This document shows, in pieces, positions 44,826 through 56,400 of a DNA stretch of 64,000 nt; position 1 is the stretch's first letter; each line of letters starts with the position of its first letter. The DNA is from Hysterangium stoloniferum (Eukaryota; Basidiomycota; Agaricomycetes; Hysterangiales; Hysterangiaceae), in contig WHVD01000002.1 in the NCBI GenBank assembly GCA_015178975.1, forward strand, positions 1,674,001 to 1,738,000. Direction: 5' to 3'. The notes under the pieces are model-generated. The model did no database searches. It was not told the DNA's origin and was given only the letters and a program-made list of their open reading frames with translations. A program made the translations under genes and the position numbers.

Positions 44826-47800
44826 TCAATCTAATAATACATCTTTGTACACTATATTCGCAGTTCTCTTTTTCTCCTTTAATAATATTTTTATCCTATT
44901 CCAACTTCTTCCTCTTGAAAGTCCCACATACAATTGTCCATGTCCAAATACTGCCATTCTCAAATCTATTCCCACCACCTTCAAAGACTGTCCCTGTGAC
45001 TTGTTAATAGTCATTGCAAATGCTAACCGCACTGGAAACTGAATACGATGCAGTTTAAATGGCAGTTGATCATCATTCGTAATGATTTTCACCCGTGAAA
45101 TAAATGCTGGTTGCCCAGTACATGGTCCAGTTAGGATCCGCACTTGAAGCAAATTATTTTCCATTTTCAACAGTCGCAATCGTGTCCCATTGAAAAGTCC
45201 CCTCTGTGGATCTATATTCCGTAACAGCATCAAAGGTACTCCTGGCTTCATCTCAAGTCGACTCGGAGAGATTCCACCAAAGTTCAGGCTGTTCAAATAC
45301 TCTACAGGATACATCTCTGTCTCGCTGTCTCCCTCTGCAGTATCAGCATTGTGGTACATCCGACTCTCCCCTGGAAATTTATTCAGAAGTTCTGAATTAA
45401 TCTCATCCACCTCTGAATTTCTTGGACACAGAATTGCCCGGTCTAAGAAGTCTCCATCTTGCCAATCTCTTTGGTCTCTATCCACATGGATGTCTGGATA
45501 TATCTCAGCAATTAGATCTGACATTTCTGGACCACAGATCATATGAGGAGGGATATCCATTGTATGATCCAAAGGCAAATCCTTTCCATGGCCTACATCT
45601 AAGAGCCACTGAGCAAACTGTTCACTTTCTGGATCATCCTGATCCACCCGCATATTCTTTTTCAAGAATAGTATCTTAATATGCTTCCAGAGTTCTGATT
45701 TCTGGATACATTGTCCAATGATCTGTTCTTTTGAACCCTTGGGTACAACAGGCAAAGTCTGCTGGAAGTCACCTCCCCAGGCAACAGGAATCCCCCCAAA
45801 GGGAAGATCCTCCTTGTCTAATAAATCCCTTAGGGTTCTGTCAACTGCCTCACATGTGAAACGTGATTGCATAGGAACTTCATCCCAGATAATCAGTCGC
45901 ACTTCCTTCATGAGTTCTGCCTTTTGTGATCCCTTTTTGATATGACATAGAGCATCCTTCTCACAGGGAACAGGGATTGAAAATGTGCTGTGAGAAGTGC
46001 GACCACCCTTGAGAATCATTGATGCAATTCCAGAGGATGCCACACAAAGCACAATGTAGCCCTTGGCCCTACATGCATGTGCCAGAGTATTCCATACAAA
46101 GGACTTGCCAGTGCCTCCTGGACCATTGACAAAGAACAATTTGCCTTCTTGTTGCTCATCCACTGCCTTCATGATAGTCTCAAAGGCAGCATGTTGTTCA
46201 GGATTGCACTTTTCAAGATTAGCTTGGGCACTGGCAAGCTCATGTTGAATATTATAACTCTTTTGCTCCTTAATGAGACGGTTGCCAACAATCCCATCCC
46301 AATTATCAGTGCAGTTTGGCATGGTTGGATAGTGTGAGAGGGACTTTCCAGAATAGCGTAGGATCTTATCAATTTCATAGAGACCAAAGTCATAAACTTG
46401 GATTGGTGATGGATTGACAATACCATGTGTTTGCTGAAGTATGAACTCCAAATCATCACAAAGAAATACTTTGAAGTCATTCCAGAGTTCATGGGGTTGT
46501 GCAGGGGAGGACATGGTCAAAATGATGGCAAATAACCTCCGCAGTTGAAACCCAGATTGTATACCACTGGCTTCTCTGAGGCACATATGCCACTGGCGGT
46601 CATCTTCAAGCAAACCACGTGCCACACAGGCTTGTTGAAATGTAGGATAAGTCTCACCCTGAAAGGTCCTGAGCTGTTCAAATGAGGTGGCTCCTTTGAC
46701 AACAGTGAGCAAAGTACGGAGGTGGAATCTTTCCCCACTGGCAATATTGACAAAATGAATACGCCCTATTGAAAACCCACTTTGACGTGGCTTCCATGAT
46801 TTCTTCTTGGGTACAAATGTGAAATACTCAGGAAAATCCATATAAAATGTATCCTGGGCACGCTGTCCATTATAACCAATGAGACCTTTGGCATTAGCTT
46901 CAAAATAGGCCATGAGAGTTGTCCCTGAACGCTCTGCCCTTTGTAAAGCCTCAGCAGGACCTTGATCACCATCAAAAAGTACAGTGTTTTCCCCAGGGAG
47001 ATGGACACCAAGTGCCATTACTGCAGGAACCTGGGTGTGGAGTTCATTACACATTAACCGCCAGACAGACTCATGTGCACTGACATAACGTGCATCAAGG
47101 TACTGTTGAATCTCATCTGGTGTCCTTCCAAATTCCATAGTTGTACGATCATGCCCTTTGTAACAGTATTTATGCATGTACTTCATTGACCTATTGGTAA
47201 AGGTCAACTCAACATTGATGTGGCATTCAAAGGTGAGAATCAAAATGGGGGAGTAAGGGACAACATGTCTGTTGTCATATGTAAACTTGGGAGTTTCATA
47301 AACTCTTCCATTGTTGGGGCGAGCATATGTTGGATAGCCTTCCTCATTGACAATGGTGGCTTCACACCAATCCTTTGGATAGTATTTACTGCACTTCTTG
47401 TCAACCATACAGGCAGCATTTGGATGTTCAGCTCCACAGGGACCATGGGTCATGAGTTGACCTACTAAATTGAATAGTCTGGGATGTGTTTCAGGATCTG
47501 GAAAACAGGCAGAAACAAATGAGTCAACATCTTCTGGTGTCCTTGGCTTATTCTGGTCATCAAACCATATAAGGCAGTGCATGTGTGGAAGACCCCGCTT
47601 TTGGAATTCAATGACATGGATATGGGCAACTGTTCTCCCAAAGATCTGGTCCTCTGTAATCATCTTGAGCAACTTAGCCTTCTTGGCAGCAAAGACACGG
47701 GAGACCAAATCAGGACGATCAGCAGCAGTCTGTCCAGGAAGCAATTCATCAGTGACCTCCTTCCACTTGGGATTGGCTGTCATGGTGATGAAGCAGCTGG

Positions 47801-50061
47801 CATTGCCATACTTGCGTGCAATTGCAAATGAATTTTGTAGACTTTGTCTCATATCCCTTGAACTGCCAGTAAATGTGGAAGGGAGTATGACCCTCTGGCC
47901 AATACTATTGGCATCTGTACTGACATCCTGATTTGTAAATGCATCGACCACCTGGTTGTAGAGTTCTGCACGTAACCTTGGTTGATTATCCCTGAGAAAT
48001 CTCAATCTGCGCTGCTCTGTTACTGCCCAGGCATTGACAATATACTGTTGGAATAACTTTTGTGCATAAAAAAGGGTCATGGCTTCGTATGCTCTGGGAA
48101 ATAGGCGATAGGCATAATATTCACATTGGGTCACTTTCCGACTTTTTTCTTCATCTTCACCTTCTTCATCCTGCTGTCCAGGCTGGGGCTGCCAATTTTG
48201 ATTTGCATAGGGAATATCCCATGACCAACCCCGCTCACCTCTGGGGAAGAGCATGACATAATGAAGGGGTGTATAAATGGCTTGTGCTTCATGGACATGA
48301 TGGAACTGGCCCCCCCTCCTCTGAACAATAATATCCCTTGGATCACCACGACCTGTGTCACCCTCTCCAGGAAGAATAACTGCAAGTTCATCACCAGTTG
48401 GAAGGTTGTACCGTCTGGGATCATTAAAAGCCTTGTAGCTCAGCCTAACATGCAACCTTGGAGTCTCTGCCTGTGTCCTCAATCGCTCATGTGCCTGGCG
48501 ATAGAGTTGTATAAAGGGATTATATTGCTCCATCATATCCTGCAAGTCAGAAAAGGTTTGGTTGTTTAGGCTTCTATTTGCCCTGTGATTCTGCCTCTGC
48601 TGCAATGCCTGCATCAGTCCATGCTCCTGTGCCAATGCAGGATCATGGATGTAAAGCTGAGCATAACTACGTGATACACCCTCTCCATAAGGAATCAAGG
48701 AACCATGCTGATGATACAATTCCCCATGGATTTTGAAGACATATGGGCCACCACCACCCTGCAAGACAGACTCATCCAAATTGACACCCAGTGATGTAAA
48801 TGCAAAAGCATTATTATAGGCACGAATATTCTTGAGAAATTCCCTGCTATTGTCTGTATTACCCTCCAGTAGAGATCTTAAAGTGTGAGGGACTGGCTCA
48901 AGTATTGGAAGGGCCACCTTTCCTCGCTTGCAACATTTGCCAAATTTTGGATTTGTCTTTGAGCTATTTGAGATACGCTCATCCATCCAGTGTAAAGCTC
49001 TACAGTCTGAACACTGTATGTCCATACGTCCCAAGTCATGTCTTTGGAATCTGTCCTCCACGACTGGTTGCCGTCCAATGGGTAATTGTGGAATGGGAGG
49101 TGGAGGTGGAGGTGGAGGCATAGCTGCAGGCTGTAAAATAGCTGGGAGTAGGGGAATAGCTGGAGGTAGGGCTAACTGTAGCTGTTGCTGTTGTGGAACT
49201 GGATTTCCAGGTGGATAGTGAATCTGTGGTGGTGCCCACTGCACAATAGGTGGTTGTTGTTGTTGTGGAACTGGATTTCCAGGTGGTTGGTGAAGCTGTG
49301 GTGGTGCCCACTGCAAAATAGGTTGTGGTGGTAGTCGTACAGCTGGATTTCCAGGTGGATGGTGATGCTGTGGTGGGGCTAACTGCAAAATGGGTACCTG
49401 TGCCTGGAGGTGTGGCATGGCATTAACAGGTGGATGACTATGCTGGACTGGTGCAGATTGGACAATTTGAGCAGCTGGATTTCCTCGGCCACGACCCCGC
49501 CTAAGAGGTTGTAATGGTGGCAAATTTTCATACTGCCTATGCAAAAGAGCCACTGCATCAGAGCCAACTATAGCAGAGCCACCTGCAGCAGAGCCACCTG
49601 CAGCAGAGCCACCTGCAGCAGAGCCACCTGCAGCAGAGCCACCTGCAGCAGAGCCACCTGCAGCAGAGCCACCTGCAGCAGAGCCACCTGCAGCAGAGCC
49701 ACCTGCAGCAGAGCCACCTGCAGCAGAGCCACCTGCAGCAGAGCCACCTGCAGCAGAGCCACCTGCAGCAGAGCCACTTGCAGCAGAGCCACTTGCAGCA
49801 GAGCACTGCAGAGCCACTTGCAGCAGAGCCACTTGCAGCAGAGCCACTTGCAGTAGAGCCACCTGGCTGAGCAACCAAAAACGGATTATCAGATTGACCT
49901 CTACCAACAGGAAGATGGAGATCTCGGAATGGTTGAAGAGGAGGTGGTATATTAGAATTCACAGCTAAACGCCGATGACGATCAGATGGAGATGTCATTT
50001 GCAATTGTGCCCTATGCTGCCTTCGCTCCTCCTCCCGATTACGCTCAGGTGTTCGATCCAT
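44826..50061 (-). pseudogene. H3 Helitron Rep-helicase, near-intact, N-terminal repeat frameshift
   Basis: From the (SAAGG)n repeat to the stop at 44826 the frame is open, part of a 1,693-codon frame. The start that matches H2 (MDRTPERNREEERR, 50061) is in another frame; the switch occurs near 49800 where a 15-bp repeat unit is incomplete (GCAGCAGAGCACTGCAGAGCC). Visible parts are a Pro/Gln-rich region, a zinc-binding-like CSDCRALHW, Rep two-His RGLPHMHCLIWF (near 47575), KYMHKYCYKG, Walker A GPGGTGKSF (near 46110), Walker B region LIIWDEVPM, GGDFQQTLPVV, and C-terminal INKSQGQSLK...YVGLSRGRSW, all typical of fungal Helitron proteins. All motifs needed for activity appear present, so a start inside the second frame could give a working enzyme. 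Confidence 0.9.
49562..49860. repeat. 15-bp coding minisatellite in H3 Rep-helicase
   Basis: About 19-20 copies of GCAGCAGAGCCACCT or its CTT variant, coding for Gly-Ser-Ala-Ala-Gly or Ser repeats on the minus strand. One unit near 49800 is short and shifts the frame. H2 has about seven units at the same place (40262-40370). Confidence 0.93.
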
Positions 50062-51563
50062 AATAATGGAGGGATCCACTCAAGAGCAAAATGCCAGTGC
50101 AATATCACAAAGGGAGCTGTATGGCTTATCTAAAACAAAGTAACAGCAGCAGATGTAGAAAACCTATTAAAGAAAGAGGGAGAGGAGTGACAGAGTAAGT
50201 TGAATTGAATTAGGCTAAAATCAATCAAAAATGTGAAAAATAAAGTATAAATCAGTTTTCACAGAATAAGGGAAGTTATCAATACTAACCTTGAGGAGCT
50301 CCTTATCTTCCAGGAGGAATAGAAACAGCAAAAAAGCAAAAAAGCCACACAATAGGAGTTAATTCCACTGTATGAATAATCATTAAGCAAAGAAAGGTGA
50401 AATTAAACACAGGGATGGGACTTACCTTTAATACTCCACTCTACTCACAGAGAGTACTCACAAAAGGAGTGGAAAGTGTGAGACAAAAAGAAATCAGACA
50501 AATAGGTCTAAAATGACCCAAAAACATGAAAAATAAAGCATTAATAACTTTTAATAACATGAGAGAGAGAATCAATACTAACCTGGAGGTGCTTTATATC
50601 TTCCAGGGAGAGTAGAAATAGCAATAAACCCAAAACACAACACAATGAGGTCAATGGCAACTGTATAAATTATCCATAAGGATAAAAAGGTAAAATCAAT
50701 TCCAGAGACACAATTCACCTTCAATACTCCACCTATACTGATAGGGAGCACTCACAAAAGTAGGGGAGAGTGGGAGAAAAAAATAAGTTGCACAATTGGC
50801 TCTAGAATAATCCACAAATACAGAAAATAAAGAATAAATAATTTAAAACAGCATAAGGAAGCCCAAAGCCCACCTGAAAATTATAGGAAAGCCTTCAAAC
50901 AGTGTATGGGAAAATTATCAATAAGAGGAAGTGCCAGGAAAAGGCAATTTGACTACAATTAAATTATTTAATCAATGAAAAAAGCAAGAATTGATTAATA
51001 ATTACTACAGACTTACCACACCTTTGATATAGCCCCAAGAGTCCAGAAATACTTCAGAGAAGGGCCACCTCTAATATGGGGAGCAGAGGGCCAGAAGGGA
51101 GGCAGATTCTGTCTGCATGATAACATGATAATAAATGATTATTAATTAGAAAAGCAACATTAAATGGGATTAAATACAGTCTTAACACACCTTGATAAAG
51201 GTTTAATATCTTGAGAAATAATTCCAGATGGCAACTCTGAGGAGGAGACGGCCAGGTTAGAGGGGGAAGGGAGATAAGAGTGGCAGCCTTGAGGCTTGAC
51301 CACGGGCTTCCGCGCCGTTACAGTGTCACGAAACGCATCACAAAAGTACTTCCACGCGTCAGAAAAGCTCCCGCGGCGCCATTAAATACTCCCGCGAGTG
51401 CAGAAATGCACCCGCGCTGACTAATTGAAGAATTCGGGCGCTAATGCGCCCTCATTTCTGGGCGGCCTAATCGGGGTAGCGTTCGGGCGCTCCGCGCCCT
51501 CACGGATTGGGGCGCCTTCGGTGCCTAAAAACGCCCACCGCCCACCGTACAACTTTACTATAT

Positions 51564-52918
51564 ACAAACCCCCCCGCATCGACAACTCTTAAGTATTTCT
51601 GAGACTCATTGTCAGAGACCAAGGAAAGTCTCGTAGAACGTAAAGTCTCGTAGAACGTAAAGTCTCGTAGAACGTAAAGTCTCGTAGAACGTAAAGTCTC
51701 GTAGAACGTAAAGTCTCGTAGAACGTAAAGTCTCGTAGAACGTAAAGTCTCGTAGAACGTAAAGTCTCGTAGAACGTAAAGTCTCGTAGAACGTAAAGTC
51801 TCGTAGAACGTAAAGTCTCGTAGAACGTAAAGTCTCGTAGAACGTAAAGTCTCGTAGAACGTAAAGTCTCGTAGAACGTAAAGTCTCGTAGAACGTAAAG
51901 TCTCGTAGAACGTAAAGTCTCGTAGAACGTAAAGTCTCGTAGAACGTAAAGTCTCGTAGAACGTAAAGTCTCGTAGAACGTAAAGTCTCGTAGAACGTAA
52001 AGTCTCGTAGAACGTAAAGTCTCGTAGAACGTAAAGTCTCGTAGAACGTAAAGTCTCGTAGAACGTAAAGTCTCGTAGAACGTAAAGTCTCGTAGAACGT
52101 AAAGTCTCGTAGAACGTAAAGTCTCGTAGAACGTAAAGTCTCGTAGAACGTAAAGTCTCGTAGAACGTAAAGTCTCGTAGAACGTAAAGTCTCGTAGAAC
52201 GTAAAGTCTCGTAGAACGTAAAGTCTCGTAGAACGTAAAGTCTCGTAGAACGTAAAGTCTCGTAGAACGTAAAGTCTCGTAGAACGTAAAGTCTCGTAGA
52301 ACGTAAAGTCTCGTAGAACGTAAAGTCTCGTAGAACGTAAAGTCTCGTAGAACGTAAAGTCTCGTAGAACGTAAAGTCTCGTAGAACGTAAAGTCTCGTA
52401 GAACGTAAAGTCTCGTAGAACGTAAAGTCTCGTAGAACGTAAAGTCTCGTAGAACGTAAAGTCTCGTAGAACGTAAAGTCTCGTAGAACGTAAAGTCTCG
52501 TAGAACGTAAAGTCTCGTAGAACGTAAAGTCTCGTAGAACGTAAAGTCTCGTAGAACGTAAAGTCTCGTAGAACGTAAAGTCTCGTAGAACGTAAAGTCT
52601 CGTAGAACGTAAAGTCTCGTAGAACGTAAAGTCTCGTAGAACGTAAAGTCTCGTAGAACGTAAAGTCTCGTAGAACGTAAAGTCTCGTAGAACGTAAAGT
52701 CTCGTAGAACGTAAAGTCTCGTAGAACGTAAAGTCTCGTAGAACGTAAAGTCTCGTAGAACGTAAAGTCTCGTAGAACGTAAAGTCTCGTAGAACGTAAA
52801 GTCTCGTAGAACGTAAGCGCCCTCGGCCTGCGGCGCCTAAAAACGCCCACCACCCACCGTACAACTTTACTTTATATGATTGATTGATTGATTGATATAT
52901 ATATATATTGATTGATGA
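51564..52918 (-). mobile_element. Helitron N3 (non-autonomous, 3' end deleted)
   Basis: It starts inside the shared 3' region (CAAACCCCCCCGCATCGACAACTCTTAAGTATTTCTGAG), so the terminal ~130 bp with the hairpin are gone. The interior is a single 17-bp tandem array. The 5' end has the family phrase CGCCCACCACCCACCGTACAACTTTACTTTATAT, then a GATT/AT microsatellite and the terminal GA next to host TCTTGTTCC. Confidence 0.78.
51628..52816. repeat. 17-bp array GTCTCGTAGAACGTAAA, about 70 copies
   Basis: The first unit begins at 51628 and the last, partial one at 52801. The distance of 1,173 bp is exactly 69 periods of 17, so there are no indels, and no base changes were noticed. Because 17 is not a multiple of three the frame cycles, giving a 51-nt protein period (TLRSTRLYVLRDFTFYE) that has no biological meaning. 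No spacers exist, so this is not a CRISPR array. Confidence 0.95.
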
Positions 52919-52943
52919 TCTTGTTCCATCAGAGTCACGAACT

Positions 52944-53280
52944 GGCTCCTCCATCCGCAGAGGGCGCTTCGGCCTTGGCAAGCGTGCAGGCATCTATGAC
53001 GCCGAGATGTGTGCCCTGGCAAGCGCCAGTGCTGCGACATACCTGACGCTAAGCACCTCCTCTTCCTCTCTGACAACCAAGCTGCGCTAAAATCCATTGA
53101 TGACATTTCAGACAACCCCAGCCAGTGCGCTAATCACCCCCGCCCTGCATTAGACCCTCCCACGTATCCCAACCCACATCCCACCTTTTCTCCACCGACC
53201 GCTAGGGTAGTTCTCTCCCCAACTGCTATGTATCTTAGTTATGCGATGCGGTATATAAATGTATTTAAAAAAAAAAAAAA
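52944..53280 (+). mobile_element. 5'-truncated LINE (non-LTR retrotransposon) fragment
   Basis: It is flanked by a perfect 16-bp target duplication ATCAGAGTCACGAACT (52928-52943 and 53281-53296) and ends in an A-rich tail (about 53266-53280). The body encodes the end of an RNase H domain: AGIYDAEMCALASA in one frame and LLFLSDNQAALKSI in the next, separated by a frameshift. That combination is typical of fungal non-LTR elements. The 3' untranslated part follows. Confidence 0.88.
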
Positions 53281-53469
53281 ATCAGAGTCACGAACTTAAC
53301 ACAGAAGTGCGCGTATGTTCGGCGTGTTCCAGAATTAATAATCCCGAACTATATGCAGACATCCCGCTCGCTCCGTGGGCGTCACTAGAGAATGCCTTAT
53401 TAACCCAGCCAGTACTGTATATCTTTGTGTGCGCGCACGCTTCCTAGGCTTAGAGGTGTCAGAACAACT

Positions 53470-56400
53470 ATGCCTAATACGATCCTTGGAAACTTCCGAA
53501 AACTTTCAAAAAAGAATGAAAGCAGCTCCGAATCCGAACCTGTCCCTACTTTGCCATACAACCATGGGGTAGACAAAGAGAAGGATAGCTCGGAGACAGA
53601 TAATTCCGAGGGTAATATTGTCGCCCATGAGACAAGTTTGGTCTCCAACTCTCCGTCGCTTGACGCACCCAGCCAACAAGTTGTCACCAAAAAGGATGGT
53701 CTCGCTTCAGCATGAACTGCGGCATATGGACCCCCCCGACAGCCTTCGGAAGCTGGTCCTGAAGACTAGGTCAGAATAATTCTTTGTTTGTTTGTTTCTC
53801 ATCCAATCATTAGTGAATTTTAGGAAACAACAGCACGAGCGAAGAGGCTGCATCAATGTCGAAAATTGCGCAGCAATCGTAACAGCTACCGTCTCCGCTT
53901 TGAATGCTGACGAATTGGATGCTGTTAGACGGAATTATAAATCGGAAGTCGGTACAGTGTTTCTAAGTGCCTTGGACGAAGTAGCGCAACTACATCCCTT
54001 CATAACAGGTGAGGTTCATTGAAAAGGACCTACAACGGTCATTTATTGCTTTACAACAGCCGCTGTCTTGATTTTCAAGGTTTGACAAAGAATATCCCTA
54101 TCCCTGATCATCTCATTTATACTCTATAGACCGTTTGGACACTTGAGATGAAACGGCGGGAGAATGACAGCAAAATAAGGGCCGTGTACACCGAGATGAA
54201 ACATATGATGGTTGTTCTCGTACAGTAAGTACTCGCAACATGCTGTAATATTGTGGTTCTGACCAACTTATAGACTAAAAAATGTAAAAGATGTGACCGA
54301 GATGGCCCCAGACGGTACGACCATAGCGGGACGCATACAGAAGCTTTCTGAAGACACCGAGAAGGACATCAAAAAATGTACAAACGCTTGCGACACATAT
54401 TCAAAGAAAAAAGTTCTTAGTATGTGTTTTCTGAGACCTGTTTGGTTCGTCCCGTATTACTTACACCAGTTCATCTTTATCCAGTCAAAGTACTTGTCGG
54501 CTCAGTCTGGGAAAACCGATTTCTAGAGTTTTTGAGCCTATTCGTCAGGCGACGCCAGGAATTCGAGTTCGCTCTCACAATTCATACTGCCCGTGGTGTC
54601 GATGCGGCAAATGAAGCCCTTGGTGGTGTGAACGCTAGATTGGACGCGATGATGCAAATATTGAAGCAATTGGTATCTCCCGAGGAAAAAGAAATGGCAC
54701 AGCTTGTAGAGAAAAGAGGAGGTGTAGAAGCCGTTCAGAATAACAAAAAGGCCCTAGAGGAGCTGAACAAGTTAGCCCAAAAGAACACTTCTAGCCTCGA
54801 CCTCATCTCCACTGGGCCACAAAAGACATCAAATAAAAGCAATATGGAGGAACTTCTCGAAGACCTGCATACCAACCCGGATGAGGCGATGGAGAAGAAT
54901 GAGAAGGTGTTTGAGCGCAAATTTAAAATTCAGCAACGCCAGATCACAGAAGAGCTCACTCGCGTCGTGGGGAGGGAGGGTGATCGTATCATTAGTGCGA
55001 TCACTTCGGGACCTCATGATCGACTTATTGATCCTGTAAGCATAATTACATGTCTTCAACCTTTCCGATTGACCATGGTCTGGCTTGCAGGATGTCTACA
55101 AAATATGGAAAGAAATGGTGAGTCTCTCTCGTTTCCCCTGTAACTGTTATGCAACAATAGCTACAACACCAAATGCAGAACTGGAGAGGCAGCGTGAAGG
55201 CTCGGCATTTCGTGATGGCTCTTCGCGATTATTTCCATGAGAAATGGAACGTCGACTCTCCTGATGGCACAACCCCCGAAGATGTCGTCGCGCAGGAGAA
55301 ACATCCAGACGATGAGTGGGCGTTGGCTTATATCAATACGGTTCGGCTGCAGCCGATCAGCGAAGCGTTTGACGATGATGCTTCAGGTTTTATTACGCTT
55401 GCTGAAGTCAATACACTTACTACTTCGCGACCATTAGGATGGAGGTACTTTGTTATCATGGTCTTCTATTAATTGACACAATACTGATGTTACTCAACCC
55501 CAGTCTGCCTCATTGGATAGCATACTGGGCTGTAGGTACGAGATCAAAAGGTGGTCGTTCGACCGATGCGCTTGTCTAAAGCATTCCCTACAGGATGGCA
55601 TATGACGTTAGCTGACTATTCCAGTAAAATCTGGGAATTGACTGGCAAAATGTTCGCCATCCTCCCCACCATCAGATCCGAAAATCTATGCTTCGTGAAT
55701 GACTACCTGAAACAAGTTTATAAACGTGTAACGACCCTGCAAAATTCGGTTAACGCGTCATACCGCAATGAAGTGCTCAAAGCTCGCTTTCAGAGTTATG
55801 TGGATGCAGAGGAAGAGAGGCTTAAAAAGAATTTACAGGCGATAAAGTACGATATTGACGAGTTAGACACTATAGCTTTGGTAACAGGACCTGGTCGAAT
55901 TGAGAAAGTAAGCAATGGGCCCCGTCTCAGGTGTTCGAGTACGACTGATGTTATGGGAAACGTGTAGTACGTTTTCCCAATCCTTTACTTACTCTTGAAG
56001 CAGCATTTTGAGATCTTCCGAGTGTGCCAAAAAAGAATCATTCACCATGATGAACTAGAAGTGAGTTTCTCGACAATACATACCTCCTTATAACTAACAT
56101 TTAGTAGGACGCGGCCGACACCATCGAGTGGGTATTCGATGCTGTGGCAGCACGTTACAATACTTTGCATGGTGCGATTATACATACATATTCTAGAAGG
56201 TTTTTATTTGGACTAATTGATGAAAAAATATGACAGCCATTTTTAAGCAGCAAAAACTCGATGAAAAACATCAATTTAGGGTCTTCGCTCATGGTATCGT
56301 AAGTCCTTACTAATGGATTAGTTATGCGCACACTTGCCTGACCTGCATGCTAGTTCGAGTACTGGCATGAGCCATCTGGCCTATGGGCTCCAGCCATTGT

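Larger units (their letters stand above)
44621..51563 (-). mobile_element. Helitron H3 (autonomous type, family 2, best preserved)
   Basis: It has a CAAGCCTGGG 3' end (plus-strand left) with a hairpin GGGGCAGTCGC-TTC-GCGACTGGCCCC near 44647-44672. It holds the most complete Rep-helicase gene, a leader with exon-like modules (about 50280-51210) and the CpG-rich 5' zone (51300-51550). Its extreme 5' end has lost the final TTGA, and the deletion continues into N3. Confidence 0.83.
22783..52918 (-). mobile_element. Six-member head-to-tail Helitron array (H1-N1-H2-N2-H3-N3)
   Basis: All members run on the minus strand, so their 5' ends are at the higher coordinates. Left ends (element 3' ends) read CAAG on the plus strand, that is CTTG on the element strand, with G/C-rich hairpins just inside. 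Right ends (element 5' ends) read ...GA, that is TC. Host A (22782) and host T (52919) flank the whole array, as Helitrons require. Internal junctions at 32357/32358, 34745/34746, 41904/41905 and 44620/44621 are GA then CAAG with no extra base. The H3/N3 junction near 51563 has lost about 130 bp. No target-site duplication exists, as expected for rolling-circle elements. Confidence 0.85.

Noticed and set aside
49539-49856. Plus-strand frame reading CSRAT repeats and minus-strand LCCRW / QVALL repeats
   Set aside because: Shadows of the 15-bp coding minisatellite of the H3 Rep-helicase.
51628-52816. CRISPR-like repeat array
   Set aside because: Units are contiguous with no spacers, and the genome is fungal.
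51500-52993. Open frames of 497 and 413 codons on the minus strand
   Set aside because: They are the 17-bp repeat read in cycling frames (51-nt protein period) with no conserved domain.
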